A DNA stretch of 64,000 nt from contig NBIV01000039.1 of the NCBI GenBank assembly GCA_003194525.1, positions 62,001 through 126,000 on the forward strand, read 5' to 3'. Both the position numbers and the translations under genes were made by a program. Shown piece after piece: positions 18,803 to 29,211 of this stretch. Below the pieces are notes generated by a model. It had not been told where the DNA came from and did not search any database. It saw only the letters and a program-made list of their open reading frames with translations. Each line of letters opens with the position of its first letter. Within the stretch, counting starts at the first letter, position 1. This stretch comes from Gracilariopsis chorda (taxonomy: Eukaryota; Rhodophyta; Florideophyceae; Gracilariales; Gracilariaceae).

Positions 18803-19511
18803 ATGGACGTGCTACTCGCAGCCGCCGAATCGCTGCGCACGCGCGAGATCAATGAGTTCCACGCGCGCGCCGGCAAGATTCAAAAGTTGCACGTCAAGCG
18901 GAAACGCGGCCTGTTCCCATGCGACAAGTGCCCGTCCGTGTTCGGTCTGCGCCACAATTTGTTAAGACACGAGGTAAGTGTACCATGTCCCTCGTCTCCC
19001 TCAACAAGTGCAACTAACCGTCCTTTGACAACCCCGCGCACAGCGTACCATTCACCAGCGTCGCCGCCCATTCAAGTGCGTCCAACCGCGCTGTTCGGCC
19101 TCCTTCGTGCAGCGCTGCGACTTGCAGGCACATTGTGTCGCCGTTCACCAGCCGCCACCGCAAGCACCGCCGCCGCGTCAACACCAACAGCAGCACCACC
19201 ACTGCATGCACTGCACGCGCACCTTTTCACAACGTGATAATCTGTTAACTCATGTGCGTATTGCGCATCAGCTTTGTGAGGCCGATGCAGACGCCGCTAT
19301 TTCTCGCGCCGAAAGCATGCGTCGTCAGCTAGAGCAAGTGCATCACACTCACCACACCGACGACGACGACGACGACAACAACAACAGCAGCAGCAGCAAC
19401 AGCAGCAACAGCTTGACCACCACCACCACGTCCAAGGAGTGTGGTATCATGGCTCGTAACGACAATAATAATGGCCACCGCTCCATGCCACGCCGTGTCA
19501 CCAAGGGATGA
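18803..19511 (+). CDS. Three-finger C2H2 zinc-finger protein (2 exons)
   Basis: Join 18803..18973 and 19044..19511, 212 aa; the 70-bp intron has donor GAG|GTAAGT and acceptor CACAG. It splits the first finger between HE and RTIH, and splicing restores it. Fingers: CDKCPSVFGLRHNLLRHERTIH (split in the gene by the intron), then C-x4-C-x12-H-x4-H (CVQPRC...), then CMHCTRTFSQRDNLLTHVRIAH. Between fingers 2 and 3 is a Pro/Gln/His linker. The C-terminus has runs of Asp, Asn, Ser and Thr encoded by GAC, AAC and AGC repeats, and a basic end. Inferred nuclear DNA-binding regulator; target unknown. The finger spacing (H-x4-H) is regular and no ligand is missing. Confidence 0.83.
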
Positions 19512-21981
19512 TGATGATGATGATGATGTTGTTGTTGTGTTATTGTGTGCTATTTTGTGTTAACTATTGGTCGCATTGCGTCGCCGTGCCATTCGCGCAC
19601 CGCTCCCCCCGCCTGTGTGTTGATGTTATTAATGTTTTGATGGATTGTATTGCTTACTAGTAGTTTTTTTGCTCTCCGGCTCATCTATATATATGTACAC
19701 CTCTAATTGTGTTTGGAATGTGGATTGGAGTTGGATGTTGTCGTCGTTTTTACGCACGTAGTGTCAAGCTATAGCTACTGTACCACGCGTACGTGATGTG
19801 TTGTTTGAGAATGGACGTGTTTTGCATAGCAGCCCGACGGGTTGGGCGACGACTGTCCTCACAAGGGAGTAGCACAATTTATGCGTTCGCCAACCGAATG
19901 CCTCGTTGTAAATCCACTACACTTTTTTTTTTTTTTTTTCTAATTAAAGCGCTCCGCTCAGCAAACGGCGTGCGGTCGCAGGCGGCGAGCGCATGATGCG
20001 CGATTAGCGCGGCGTGCATCATCACCCATCATGTTCATCAACAGCGCTGCCGGCCATGTGCCTGACGATGCGGGCTGACGGGATGGACGTGGCAAGTATG
20101 ACGAGCGCCGTTGTTACCCGCGCCGCATGCGCAACACAGCACAAAACTGGCGGCGTATGCGCAGTGTGAGTATGGACGTGCATCATTGCAGCCGATTGCA
20201 AGTGGTTCACAAAAAAAGGGGCGCGGAGCGCACTTATTTTGACGCGTTGGCGCAGTGGCGGTTACAAATATGGTTCCCCTTCGCGTACGCGCGGGGAGGG
20301 GGCAACGCGCCGAAAACAAGGCGGAAATCATCACGTGTTGCCACGATGGATATAAGTTACGCCCAATTAAGCGCGCGTGCGTTTTCGCCGCCGTTTACAG
20401 CGCGCTGTCATTGGCGCAACGCCCTTATCTCCTTTATTAGCTGCTAAATGATTGCGTATTATGCCACGCCCCGCAGCCGCTCGACCGCTGGCTCGTACTC
20501 GAGCCGCGCGGCGGCTGCTTTTGGCGCGCTTTTGCAACAAGCTCCATTGTGTCTTACACGTGTTGCTTTTTTAGTGCCATCCCTTTCTGCCTCAACCGTG
20601 CGAGCGAGCGTCTTTTTGTTCGCCGTTCATTTCACGCACCTGTGTGTATGCTGTACCACACTATGAGCAGCTTTCATTACACTGCTTTTATTTTGTTTTG
20701 TGCACTCACTCACCCTTGTGTCGAGCATCATAGTTGACGCCGCTACAACCGTATGTCTCATGCCACTTTGTACATTCCCTTATCACACCAACCCTCCCGC
20801 CTTTTTTTTCGCTGCTTGTTCGCACTCCCGTCCACTTGTTTCACAGGATAACAACAGTAAAAGGCGCCACTCCACACTGCCGGCGCTAGCACCGGCCCCT
20901 TACGCATCGATTCTCTCTTGTCTCACACAGCTAACTTTACACTAACTTATCAACACTTGTCTATATTCTGCTCTCGTCGCTTTACCCTCGCTACATAATG
21001 TTACGCTCCAATGCGCGAGACCAACAGTGCACTGCTAATACATTTCAACCCGCCGCATGCATGCTACACTAAATTACCGACGCTGCAGCCAATGCGCTGC
21101 AGTCACAGCAGCACTTTCTCTCTCCCGACCGCCCGCTCTGCCCGTCTGTTGTACATCGCCAACCATTACTGTACATGTGCGCCGCATCTACGTGTATCGT
21201 AGCTACAGGCTAGCTATGACGTCGTGCATTGCGGAGCCCGTGCTGCAGCACCCCATTCTTCTTCTTCTGCGCTACTATTATACTTACGCAGCCCCGAAAG
21301 TGCTTACAATCTCTACCCCTCGTGCCCTTGGTGCTCACCGCTTAGCTTAAGCATCATGCCGTCCCCAACCCCCGCCTCCCCTCTGCCAGCCGTCAATGCG
21401 AACAACAACAACCACCAACAGCACACAACCCGCCGCACAGTAATTCACCCCACCTCCATATATTTATATCCGACCAAACAATAAAACAATCAACTCCGCC
21501 AATCAGCAAAATAAAACAGCCTGATCAAATGTCACAAACCTGCCTCCTTCTCCCCGCCGCTACAAAAAAAACCTCGCGCTAATTCTGCAAACTAAAAACG
21601 TCCGCGCATGTATAAATGCTTTTTGGTTTTTGCATCATCGCTCCGTCATTCAGTGCCCCGCCTGCCACTCGCATGACTGCTCACATTATGTCACCTGCAT
21701 CCCATCGCGCACTACGCAGATTCAAATCTGCGCTGCAAACCGTCACCATGACCGCCTGCCTGTCGTTTTCGCTTTGACGCCTGTCTTCCCCTTCCCCTTC
21801 CCCTTCCCCCCCCCCCCCCCCCCCTCCCCCCCCTCCCCCTCCCCCTCCCCCTCCCCCTCCCCCCTGCTCCCCCTGCGCCCCCCTACACGCCACAGTCTAT
21901 CATACGTTCTTGCGTCCAGTCACAAACCGCCACACATTACGTTCCGCAACGTCTCACCGCAATTTACCAAAACTTTGTACA
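19512..21981. other. Intergenic, low-complexity; promoter side of the HD gene
   Basis: About 2.5 kb without a supported gene. It contains an ATG/GATGAT run right after the C2H2 stop, a T tract at about 19923-19940, a TATAAAT at about 21610, and a pyrimidine tract with C19 (21787-21872) about 110 bp before the HD-domain ATG. Confidence 0.5.
21787..21872 (+). repeat. Pyrimidine tract: (CCCCTT)n, C19, (CCCCCT)n
   Basis: 86 bases containing only C and T, including C19 at 21806-21824. Confidence 0.95.
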
Positions 21982-22587
21982 ATGAGCACCACGTCTCCAA
22001 CCTCATCCCCGTCCGTCTCCAACACCCTCGACTTTCTCCGTCTCATCGGCTCCCTCAAGACCACCAAGCGCACCGGATGGGTTCGCAACCAAGTCTCCCT
22101 ACCAGAGTCCATCTCCGATCACATGTACCGCATGTCCCTCATCGCCCTAACCCTTCCCACCCCCACCAACCGCGACAAGCTAATCCGCATGGCCCTGGTG
22201 CACGATCTAGCAGAGTGCATAGTAGGCGACATAACCCCGCATGACAACGTGTCCAAACAGCAGAAACGCAAACTGGAAGACGACGCCATGCGTCACATCC
22301 GCGATAACGTCTTAAACGGCTCCGATATCGGCCTCGAATTGTATCGATTATGGGCCGAGTACGAACTCGGACAAACGGATGACGCCAAGCTTGTCAAGGA
22401 AATCGACAAGTTTGAAATGATCCTGCAGGCCGATGAATACGAACGTCACCAAACTGTTCACTTGCAACAGTTCTTCGATTCCACACAAGACTGCTTTCAC
22501 ACCCCTTTTCTCACCGCTTTGGACAAACAATTGCGAACAACCAGACAGCACCGTCTTTCCGAATCCACACCTTCCACACACCCATAA
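21982..22587 (+). CDS. HDDC2/YfbR-type HD-domain phosphohydrolase
   Basis: Intronless, 201 aa from the ATG at 21982, which sits where the family N-terminus (LDFLRLIGSLKTTKRTGWV) begins. Metal-binding HD residues: ESISDHMYRM (His), ALVHDLAECIVGDITP (His-Asp) and EIDKFEMILQADEYE (distal Asp). Family members hydrolyse deoxyribonucleoside 5'-monophosphates to nucleosides, a nucleotide-pool salvage step. The length is typical and all metal ligands are present. No transit peptide, so likely cytosolic. It ends 31 bp from the next gene, which converges on it. Confidence 0.88.
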   Translation: MSTTSPTSSPSVSNTLDFLRLIGSLKTTKRTGWVRNQVSLPESISDHMYRMSLIALTLPTPTNRDKLIRMALVHDLAECIVGDITPHDNVSKQQKRKLEDDAMRHIRDNVLNGSDIGLELYRLWAEYELGQTDDAKLVKEIDKFEMILQADEYERHQTVHLQQFFDSTQDCFHTPFLTALDKQLRTTRQHRLSESTPSTHP

Positions 22588-22618
22588 CTCACCGTCTTCT
22601 CTTCTTGACGCGCGCGCT

Positions 22619-23110
22619 TCACTTTCCATTTCGAAGCGCTTGTGCCATGCTCAATATCGCACTGTTAAGCCGTTCTGTCACCTCATTAAACTGAACAAGG
22701 AGCGCGTCCACCTTTTGTTCCTCCTCCGTCATTTTGGAAGCAATATCACACACCCCAACTTCCACACGCCCAAGTGCATCCCGATCCAAATCCTTCAGCT
22801 CAATCCCACGATCCAGTACGTTCTGCAGCGCAAACAGTTGCTCCACGTACGGTTCCGCCCGACCCAATGCGCTGTCAACACGTTTCAGCTTGTCTGCACG
22901 CCCAGCTCTTGACGCAGGTAAGGTGGCCACCGAACATAACAGAGCAACCGCTTTGTATGCCGCTGCCATCTCATCAGGCACGAGTTTGTGCACGTCCTTC
23001 TGTGCTGCTTGCATTCCCTTCAATAACTTTGTGTTGGTAGACGAACAGTTCCCTATTAGCCTCTCTAAACGACAGATTCGCTGTTTCAACGCCATGAGAT
23101 CGGAATCCAT
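22619..23110 (-). CDS. Small coiled-coil protein, function unknown
   Basis: Intronless, 163 aa, ATG at 23110. Almost wholly alpha-helical by composition, with heptad-like stretches at residues 5-40 (LKQRICRLERLI...), 70-105 and 125-160. No catalytic motif, signal or transmembrane segment. The helical layout and PYVEQLFALQNVLD wording vaguely recall dynactin p24 (DCTN3), but red algae are reported to lack dynein, so I do not assign it. It could instead be a kinetochore or vesicle-tether subunit. It converges with the HD gene with only 31 bp between the stops. Coding is supported by uninterrupted length, an ATG and position. Confidence 0.65.
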   Translation of the reverse strand: MDSDLMALKQRICRLERLIGNCSSTNTKLLKGMQAAQKDVHKLVPDEMAAAYKAVALLCSVATLPASRAGRADKLKRVDSALGRAEPYVEQLFALQNVLDRGIELKDLDRDALGRVEVGVCDIASKMTEEEQKVDALLVQFNEVTERLNSAILSMAQALRNGK

Positions 23111-24980
23111 TTGTTTTGTTTTCCTGCGCTATTGGAAATGATCTATCGGTGTTGGCGGGCGCGTAGCGTATGGCAGTATACTCGAATCCTTATATCGTAA
23201 TATCGTAACGTTGCTTGCAGATATCCAAGACGTCTCGAGGTGAAGTACCAGAGGTATGAAGAAGGGTACTATTCAACACGGGGGTGCTTTAAACATTTCG
23301 AGAATCTGCGCAGCTTGAGAACAGACAAGACAGGGCCGACAGGCGAAGAACATCCAACTTTGGTGTTGATTTGGTCATACGTGTTGCCAGCTCACGCACA
23401 TTACATTACGTTACAGTATGTGACCATCCAATCAAGACCTCCTTGTCCGACATGCATCATGCATGATGTTCATATGCAAGACGAATTCGTCATTGAGAGC
23501 GTTCGTTCGGTTCCGTCACCAGGACCACCTGCAAAAGCTATTGTCGTCTTCAACGTTATATCATACCGCTGCTTCTTGTCATCTCATTTTGTTCTAACGG
23601 AGACTCGTAGACGACTAATGGAGTACCGTCGTACTCCTGTGTCAGTTCAAAGCTGTTCAAGGAGCTAAAAGGAACGTTTGGTCACATCACTTGTATTTCA
23701 ATCTGCGCCGCTGATCAGATATCCTGTAAGAGACAAAAAGTGTGGGTTAAGAAAGCAATGCCCATCTGCTACAGGTAGCTAGCACTGTAATCAAGGAAAA
23801 CAGGAGGGTGCTGCCCTTGTATGGGCATTCAGCGATATTGTAGCCTTGTAACCCAGAGAATCGTTCCACGATGATTCAAAGGGTCACTCGCAATCCGTCA
23901 TCCACCAAGGATGATGCACAAGTGAGAATAAAAGCATTTCAAGCAAAACGGGCAAGCACTGCAACAATAATACCTGTTCACGATCCTTAAATGGTGTTGT
24001 CCGACGCGCTGAGTAGACGTCTGAAAGGACGTAATCTGCATTGTACGGGGCACAAGCCTCTCAATTCAGGCATGCTGTGCATAATTCGCCCTTAACAAGA
24101 AGAGTGATCTTTTCTTGTGCGCCTACGGGACGCGCACACATCAACGTCTCGTAGGCGCAAACAGCAAGTTCAAGCTTCGGATGCGCTGCGTGGACTGGTG
24201 TTTCAGTTGGGCTTATCCAAGTGTCGGACTTTGAGGGTTGGTGCCGCAGTTCCCACCGTCCACGCGACAACGTCTAGGCACCCTTTTCGTGATAGAAATT
24301 GGGGACCCAGCAAAGGAGACATCTTGGGTGGCGCTACTAGCTTGAGAGAGCCTAGCCTTCTTACGTCAGCGTTCAGTCCGACAAAGCACGTCGATGTTCA
24401 AGTCGTCACGGGTCGATTGCTTAACAAGGGTGCCAAGGGTACAAGGGTACCGAAGGTTACCCACGGACCCCTTTGCAAGTTGGAAATCCAACGATGAACG
24501 GCCGAGGCAGTATCCTTGGAGCTTGTTGTCCACGGCGGCCACCATTACACGAAAATGACCCGTACACGGGTACAACGTATACACAACGAATCAAACGTGG
24601 CCACGCTGGGGAGCGATGCACGACGTGCGCCATCGCCACTACTTAACGGCGCCGCCGTCGTCCGGGATGACGTCCCCCTTCTTTCTGGTACAAGTCTTTT
24701 TTTCTAACCTTAAACTGCAAAGACTGTTGTACGTTTTCCCCGTGATGATGAGCCGTCCAACCGAGTCGCGTGCCCTTCGTTCCACGCGCTCGCCGCAAGT
24801 GAAACCGCTGTGGAGTCCCCGCCATCGCGCAGGTTGACTCCGGCGATTCCATGAGCGGCTTGAGCGCGTCGGAAGATGACTTCACAGTCATTGGTAATGC
24901 GTCACTCTTTCGGAAAGATAACTGAACGGGTGCCACAAGCATATCGCCCACCGTCGCGAACAATGTGTTCAAAAACATTT
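23111..24980. other. Intergenic, no supported gene
   Basis: About 1.87 kb upstream of the coiled-coil gene and downstream of the USP gene. Open frames up to 140 codons exist but lack ATG context, domains or codon bias. Confidence 0.4.
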
Positions 24981-26147
24981 TCAATGTGTCTTATACACAT
25001 CATCTTCTAATTCGAACAGCGTCAGATATACATGGCTGCTTTCGCAAGCCTGCCGCATACAAGATGCCATTACCCGTGCATCATCCACACGCCACCACTT
25101 AGGCTTGGAGTCCACTCCACAAAGTCCCCATCCAGTGGCCTCCGGACACCTTACAATACAATCGTAATGACTCTTGTATCCACTCGCCCCACCGACGTGT
25201 CTCACAACACTTCGCAGCCCGTATCGCAGTTCACGTCGTCTCTGTCCGCGTCCATAAGGGCCATAAATACTAATACTGTCGTTAAACCAAACTTTTGCCC
25301 TGCTGATTGAAACCCCTCGCGCCCCGTACATCCCACGTTGTACGAGCGTGATAAGCACTTTCGGAAAGCGCCATACTTCTGAGCAGTGCAGGTGCGCGCA
25401 GTTTTCCCCACACCCTTCACAACGCATGTGTACCTGCGTTTTGGAGAACATCGTGTGCGAAATTAAAGAAGCTAGCGGCTTTTCTCGCTCCGCAGTTGCT
25501 GAAACTACCATCATAGGACTGTCTGTTAGAACTAGCGGCGTTGTATATCCGCACTGGAAACAATGGCTCCACGACGCTGTGGTGGATGTGTACGGGGGTT
25601 TCCGCTCTCGTTTCCACTCCATGACCACTTTAGTCCGACCGATACAATGCGTCAACTGCCGTTCGTCGCGCACTAAGCAGCCCACCGATTGTGTCTGCAC
25701 AAGAGCTTGTCGCGGCTCTTCTACATGATCCTCAACCAGCTCCAAAACACGTAGCAGCGTTTCATGAGCATCTTGCGCGAATCGTGATTTCCAGCCATCT
25801 CGTTCCAGCAGCGATAGCGTCGGTCTAGGGTCAATAGCCACGTTGTGCTCTTCGGTGCCGCATGCCGCTTGCAAAATGCTGTGAGTTAACGGTACAATCG
25901 GTGCGTTGTGTAACGGGGGTTGATTGGAGATCCAGTGACGGAGGGCTGGAAGTGCTGATAACGCCGTTATAATGGCGCTGAGATGGCATGATTGACCGCT
26001 GTTCCACATGCCTCGCGGTTGTTTTGCTTTGTGACGTTTGCGGGCGCGCGGGCGCGAATAGCGAGTTGGTTTGGGTAGGGGTCTTTCATCGATGTAACTT
26101 CCCTCGAGGCGGGGGGCTACTATGAGCAGCGTGCGGTCGAGCAGCAT
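24981..26147 (-). CDS. Ubiquitin-specific protease (USP, C19 family)
   Basis: Intronless, 388 aa from the ATG at 26147. The basic N-terminus (RARKRHKAKQPRG) leads to the Cys box GMWNSGQSCHLSAIITAL, with the nucleophile near residue 54 and the oxyanion-hole Asn retained; GNTCF is changed to GQSCH. QDAHETLLRVLE is the conserved QDAxE box. Two CxxC pairs (CFQCG and CEGCG) form the zinc-binding fingers. The His box reads GYKSHYDCIV (His near 327) and the third triad member is in WWRVDDARV (about 355). It removes ubiquitin from substrates. It is divergent but all catalytic residues are present, so activity is likely. Closest named USP uncertain; the compact size and minimal fingers resemble USP30-like or small algal USPs. 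Confidence 0.85.
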   Translation of the reverse strand: MLLDRTLLIVAPRLEGSYIDERPLPKPTRYSRPRARKRHKAKQPRGMWNSGQSCHLSAIITALSALPALRHWISNQPPLHNAPIVPLTHSILQAACGTEEHNVAIDPRPTLSLLERDGWKSRFAQDAHETLLRVLELVEDHVEEPRQALVQTQSVGCLVRDERQLTHCIGRTKVVMEWKRERKPPYTSTTASWSHCFQCGYTTPLVLTDSPMMVVSATAEREKPLASLISHTMFSKTQVHMRCEGCGENCAHLHCSEVWRFPKVLITLVQRGMYGARGVSISRAKVWFNDSISIYGPYGRGQRRRELRYGLRSVVRHVGGASGYKSHYDCIVRCPEATGWGLCGVDSKPKWWRVDDARVMASCMRQACESSHVYLTLFELEDDVYKTH

Positions 26148-26508
26148 CGCATTCGCTGGCCGCGGCGTGCAGAGTTTCGAGATGCGTGAGTGCGCGGAAT
26201 GACGCAGTGGTGCGATCAACGGTACCGTTCACTTGAGGTCAAAGGCTCGACCGCGCACGCAGAACACGCAGGTTTTAGTGTTTTCCCGTCGAATTAACGT
26301 TGATTTAAGCACGAGAAGTGTTATCTCTCATGCTCTCCCTGGAAGGGTTGCAAAAAAAAAGACTGGGCACGCCACGAAAGACAGGCTCACGCTACACAAA
26401 CTGTTTACCACACAGGAACAACAGCGACAACAAAAACGATAACACTATACTGTGACTGAAGACCGAGCAAGGAAACTAAAGCAGCTTTGTCGCAGAGGCG
26501 GACAGGCC
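26148..26508. other. Short intergenic region
   Basis: 360 bp between the USP 5' end and the TPI 3' end, same strand; no gene seen. Confidence 0.4.
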
Positions 26509-27275
<767 letters not shown>

Positions 27276-27491
27276 GGTGACGAAGATCAAGAACAAGATG
27301 GAACGGAAAAACAACTTTTCGCAATGAAACGAAGGACGCGCACAACTGCTGAAGGGGCTTGTGCGATGCGGTGCGCAGCGAATAAACGGCGGTCGAGGGT
27401 TTGCTTTTCACTTGAGGTGAGCATTGCAAATCAAAAATGAAGAAAAAAAACCTACACGAATCTTTTTTTCTACATGCGCACCAACGAGGCG
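27276..27491. other. Short gap upstream of TPI
   Basis: 216 bp between the TPI start and the stop of the UVR-ApaG gene, same strand; probably the TPI promoter. Confidence 0.4.
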
Positions 27492-28313
27492 TCAGATCTG
27501 AGGAGGCAAGTGAAAGTAAAACGCGCCCACGTCGACGTTGAATCGAACATCCCCCGTATCGCCACGACAAAACACAAAGTGGCCCTTCATACTTCCCAAC
27601 ACGCGGCGCATATCCTCGTCAGGGACCACCGAGATCGGACAAGCCGACGAATAGTCATACGACTCGCCGGGCATGAGCACAGGTTGTCTACCGACCACAC
27701 CCGCACCAGAAACCTGCGTATCACGCGCCCCGGACGTCGTCCGAATCGTCCAATTGCGTGATACAAGCTGACATACATGCTGGCTGCGATTCTCGATGCG
27801 AATGTCATAGCCGAATAAGAAGCGGTTTTGCTGCGGCGCACTCTGCTCCGGTACGTAGTAGCTCCTCGCTCGAACGCGAATGCCAAACGAATCAGTCACG
27901 GATACGTGGGGCGTCAGCACACCTTCACGAGCGCCGCGCACCCCAACAGCGTCTTCTTCTTCATGCATACCGCTGAGCAACGGCGGCGGTTCCATCAATG
28001 CAAGCGCATCGCGCAATCGCGCGGCCTCTGCGAAGCGCTCCTCAGACACGGCGTCACGCAAGGCGAGTTCAGTGCGACAGTAGTCATCATTGAGACGGAT
28101 GTCGCGTATGCGATCGCGTAGTGTTGCGGCTTGTGCGAATTGTTGTTCTTTGACAGCATCGTTCAGCTGCTTTTGCAAACCGCGTAGGGTGCGGAACGTG
28201 GCATGACGCTTCTCTCGTTCCGAGCTTGGCGATGACGCGTCTCGTCGCGCGCAGCACGTTGCGCCCGTACGTCGCGCGCGAAACGGCGGCGCCAGCACGA
28301 ATGAACACCCCAT
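27492..28313 (-). CDS. Plastid-type protein with two UVR motifs and an ApaG domain
   Basis: Intronless, 273 aa from the ATG at 28313. The leader MGCSFVLAPPFRARRTG is basic with early Phe, fitting a transit peptide. Residues about 40-70 (LQKQLNDAVKEQQFAQAATLRDRI) and 78-108 (ELALRDAVSEERFAEAARLRDAL) are tandem UVR (UvrB/UvrC-type) helical pairs. The ApaG (DUF525) domain covers about 135-270: VRARSYYVPEQS, FLFGYDIRIENRS, LVSRNWTI, GVVGRQPVLMPGESYDYSS, GSMKGHFVF. UVR motifs mediate protein contacts, including with Clp adaptors; ApaG is a beta-sandwich of unclear function, also found in PDIP38 and some F-box proteins. Inferred plastid adaptor; function unproven. Confidence 0.82.
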   Translation of the reverse strand: MGCSFVLAPPFRARRTGATCCARRDASSPSSEREKRHATFRTLRGLQKQLNDAVKEQQFAQAATLRDRIRDIRLNDDYCRTELALRDAVSEERFAEAARLRDALALMEPPPLLSGMHEEEDAVGVRGAREGVLTPHVSVTDSFGIRVRARSYYVPEQSAPQQNRFLFGYDIRIENRSQHVCQLVSRNWTIRTTSGARDTQVSGAGVVGRQPVLMPGESYDYSSACPISVVPDEDMRRVLGSMKGHFVFCRGDTGDVRFNVDVGAFYFHLPPQI

Positions 28314-29211
28314 CACAGTGGCGATACGAATCGAAGTTTGGGACTTGCGGAGCCCGACAGAGCCACACTCAGATACGTTTGGTACAGGAGCCGTCGTAAC
28401 AGTGGGGTATGTCGACCGTAACCTTTACCCTTGGAAAACGCGCTCAGCACTCGCACCTTAACCTTCCGCTCGGGAGCAGCCAAAGGACGTCCTCCTCACA
28501 CGCACAGTGTGGCTCCCACACGCCACACCGTTCATGCGCCAGGCTACACATCCCGTCTATGGCTAACCTCACGCCATCATCGCCAGCGCATGGTGCGTGG
28601 CCATAAGCAATCCACGTGCATATCGTGTACACATACACACGTTGCCACGTTGCGCACGCGCGAGCGCAGTGGGCGCTCGGCCCCGTGCGAAGTGCGCACT
28701 GTGCAGCGCGGTTCGCAGAACACGCGCGAGACGCGTGCGCGAGCGTCTGACGCAATCGTTCTCGCCGAGCGCCATCTCCATTGCGCCGCCCACTCGCGCA
28801 AAAATATCGCCCCTGCGTCACCCGGCTCCGCCCCCCTACAGCCCAGCACCGCCACCAACCTCTCCCCCCACAACTGCTCCCACACCCCCGCTCGAATCCG
28901 CTGCCCCGGCCACCTCACAGAAGCCTCAAAAATCTTCTCCTTCAGACCTCATCGCCCCGCAAAATTGTTCCTCTCGCCAACCAACCAACCGCCCAACAAA
29001 GAGTTCTCTATCACTCGCTCCTCCCCTCGCCATGACGTGGCGCTTGTCCTCCCCTCCGCGGCGACACACCAAGCCCTCCAACAGCAACCACTCCACCTCC
29101 AGCTCTACAAACAACTGCAACCCCCACCCCCAACCTCCCCCTAACTTTCACATCAAACCCAATCTTCACTCTCTTCTTCATTCCCTGCCCCACCACCCTC
29201 CCCCTCAACCC
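28314..29211. promoter_or_regulatory. Divergent intergenic region, C-rich toward the deaminase
   Basis: About 900 bp between the UVR-ApaG (-) and amidohydrolase (+) genes. The last 400 bp is very C-rich on the plus strand and remains open in the amidohydrolase frame, with an in-frame ATG at 29032, so a longer N-terminus cannot be excluded. Confidence 0.45.

Noticed and set aside
22619..23110. Dynactin p24 assignment for the coiled-coil protein
   Set aside because: Similarity is only in helical layout, and red algae are reported to lack dynein.
23240..23668. 142-codon plus-strand frame
   Set aside because: No ATG start, no motif, and composition like surrounding noncoding DNA.
24117..24497. 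126-codon plus-strand frame
   Set aside because: No recognisable domain or codon bias.
24643..24984. 113-codon minus-strand frame abutting the USP stop
   Set aside because: Starts with TTG and ends in an Arg run from simple GCC sequence; not supported.
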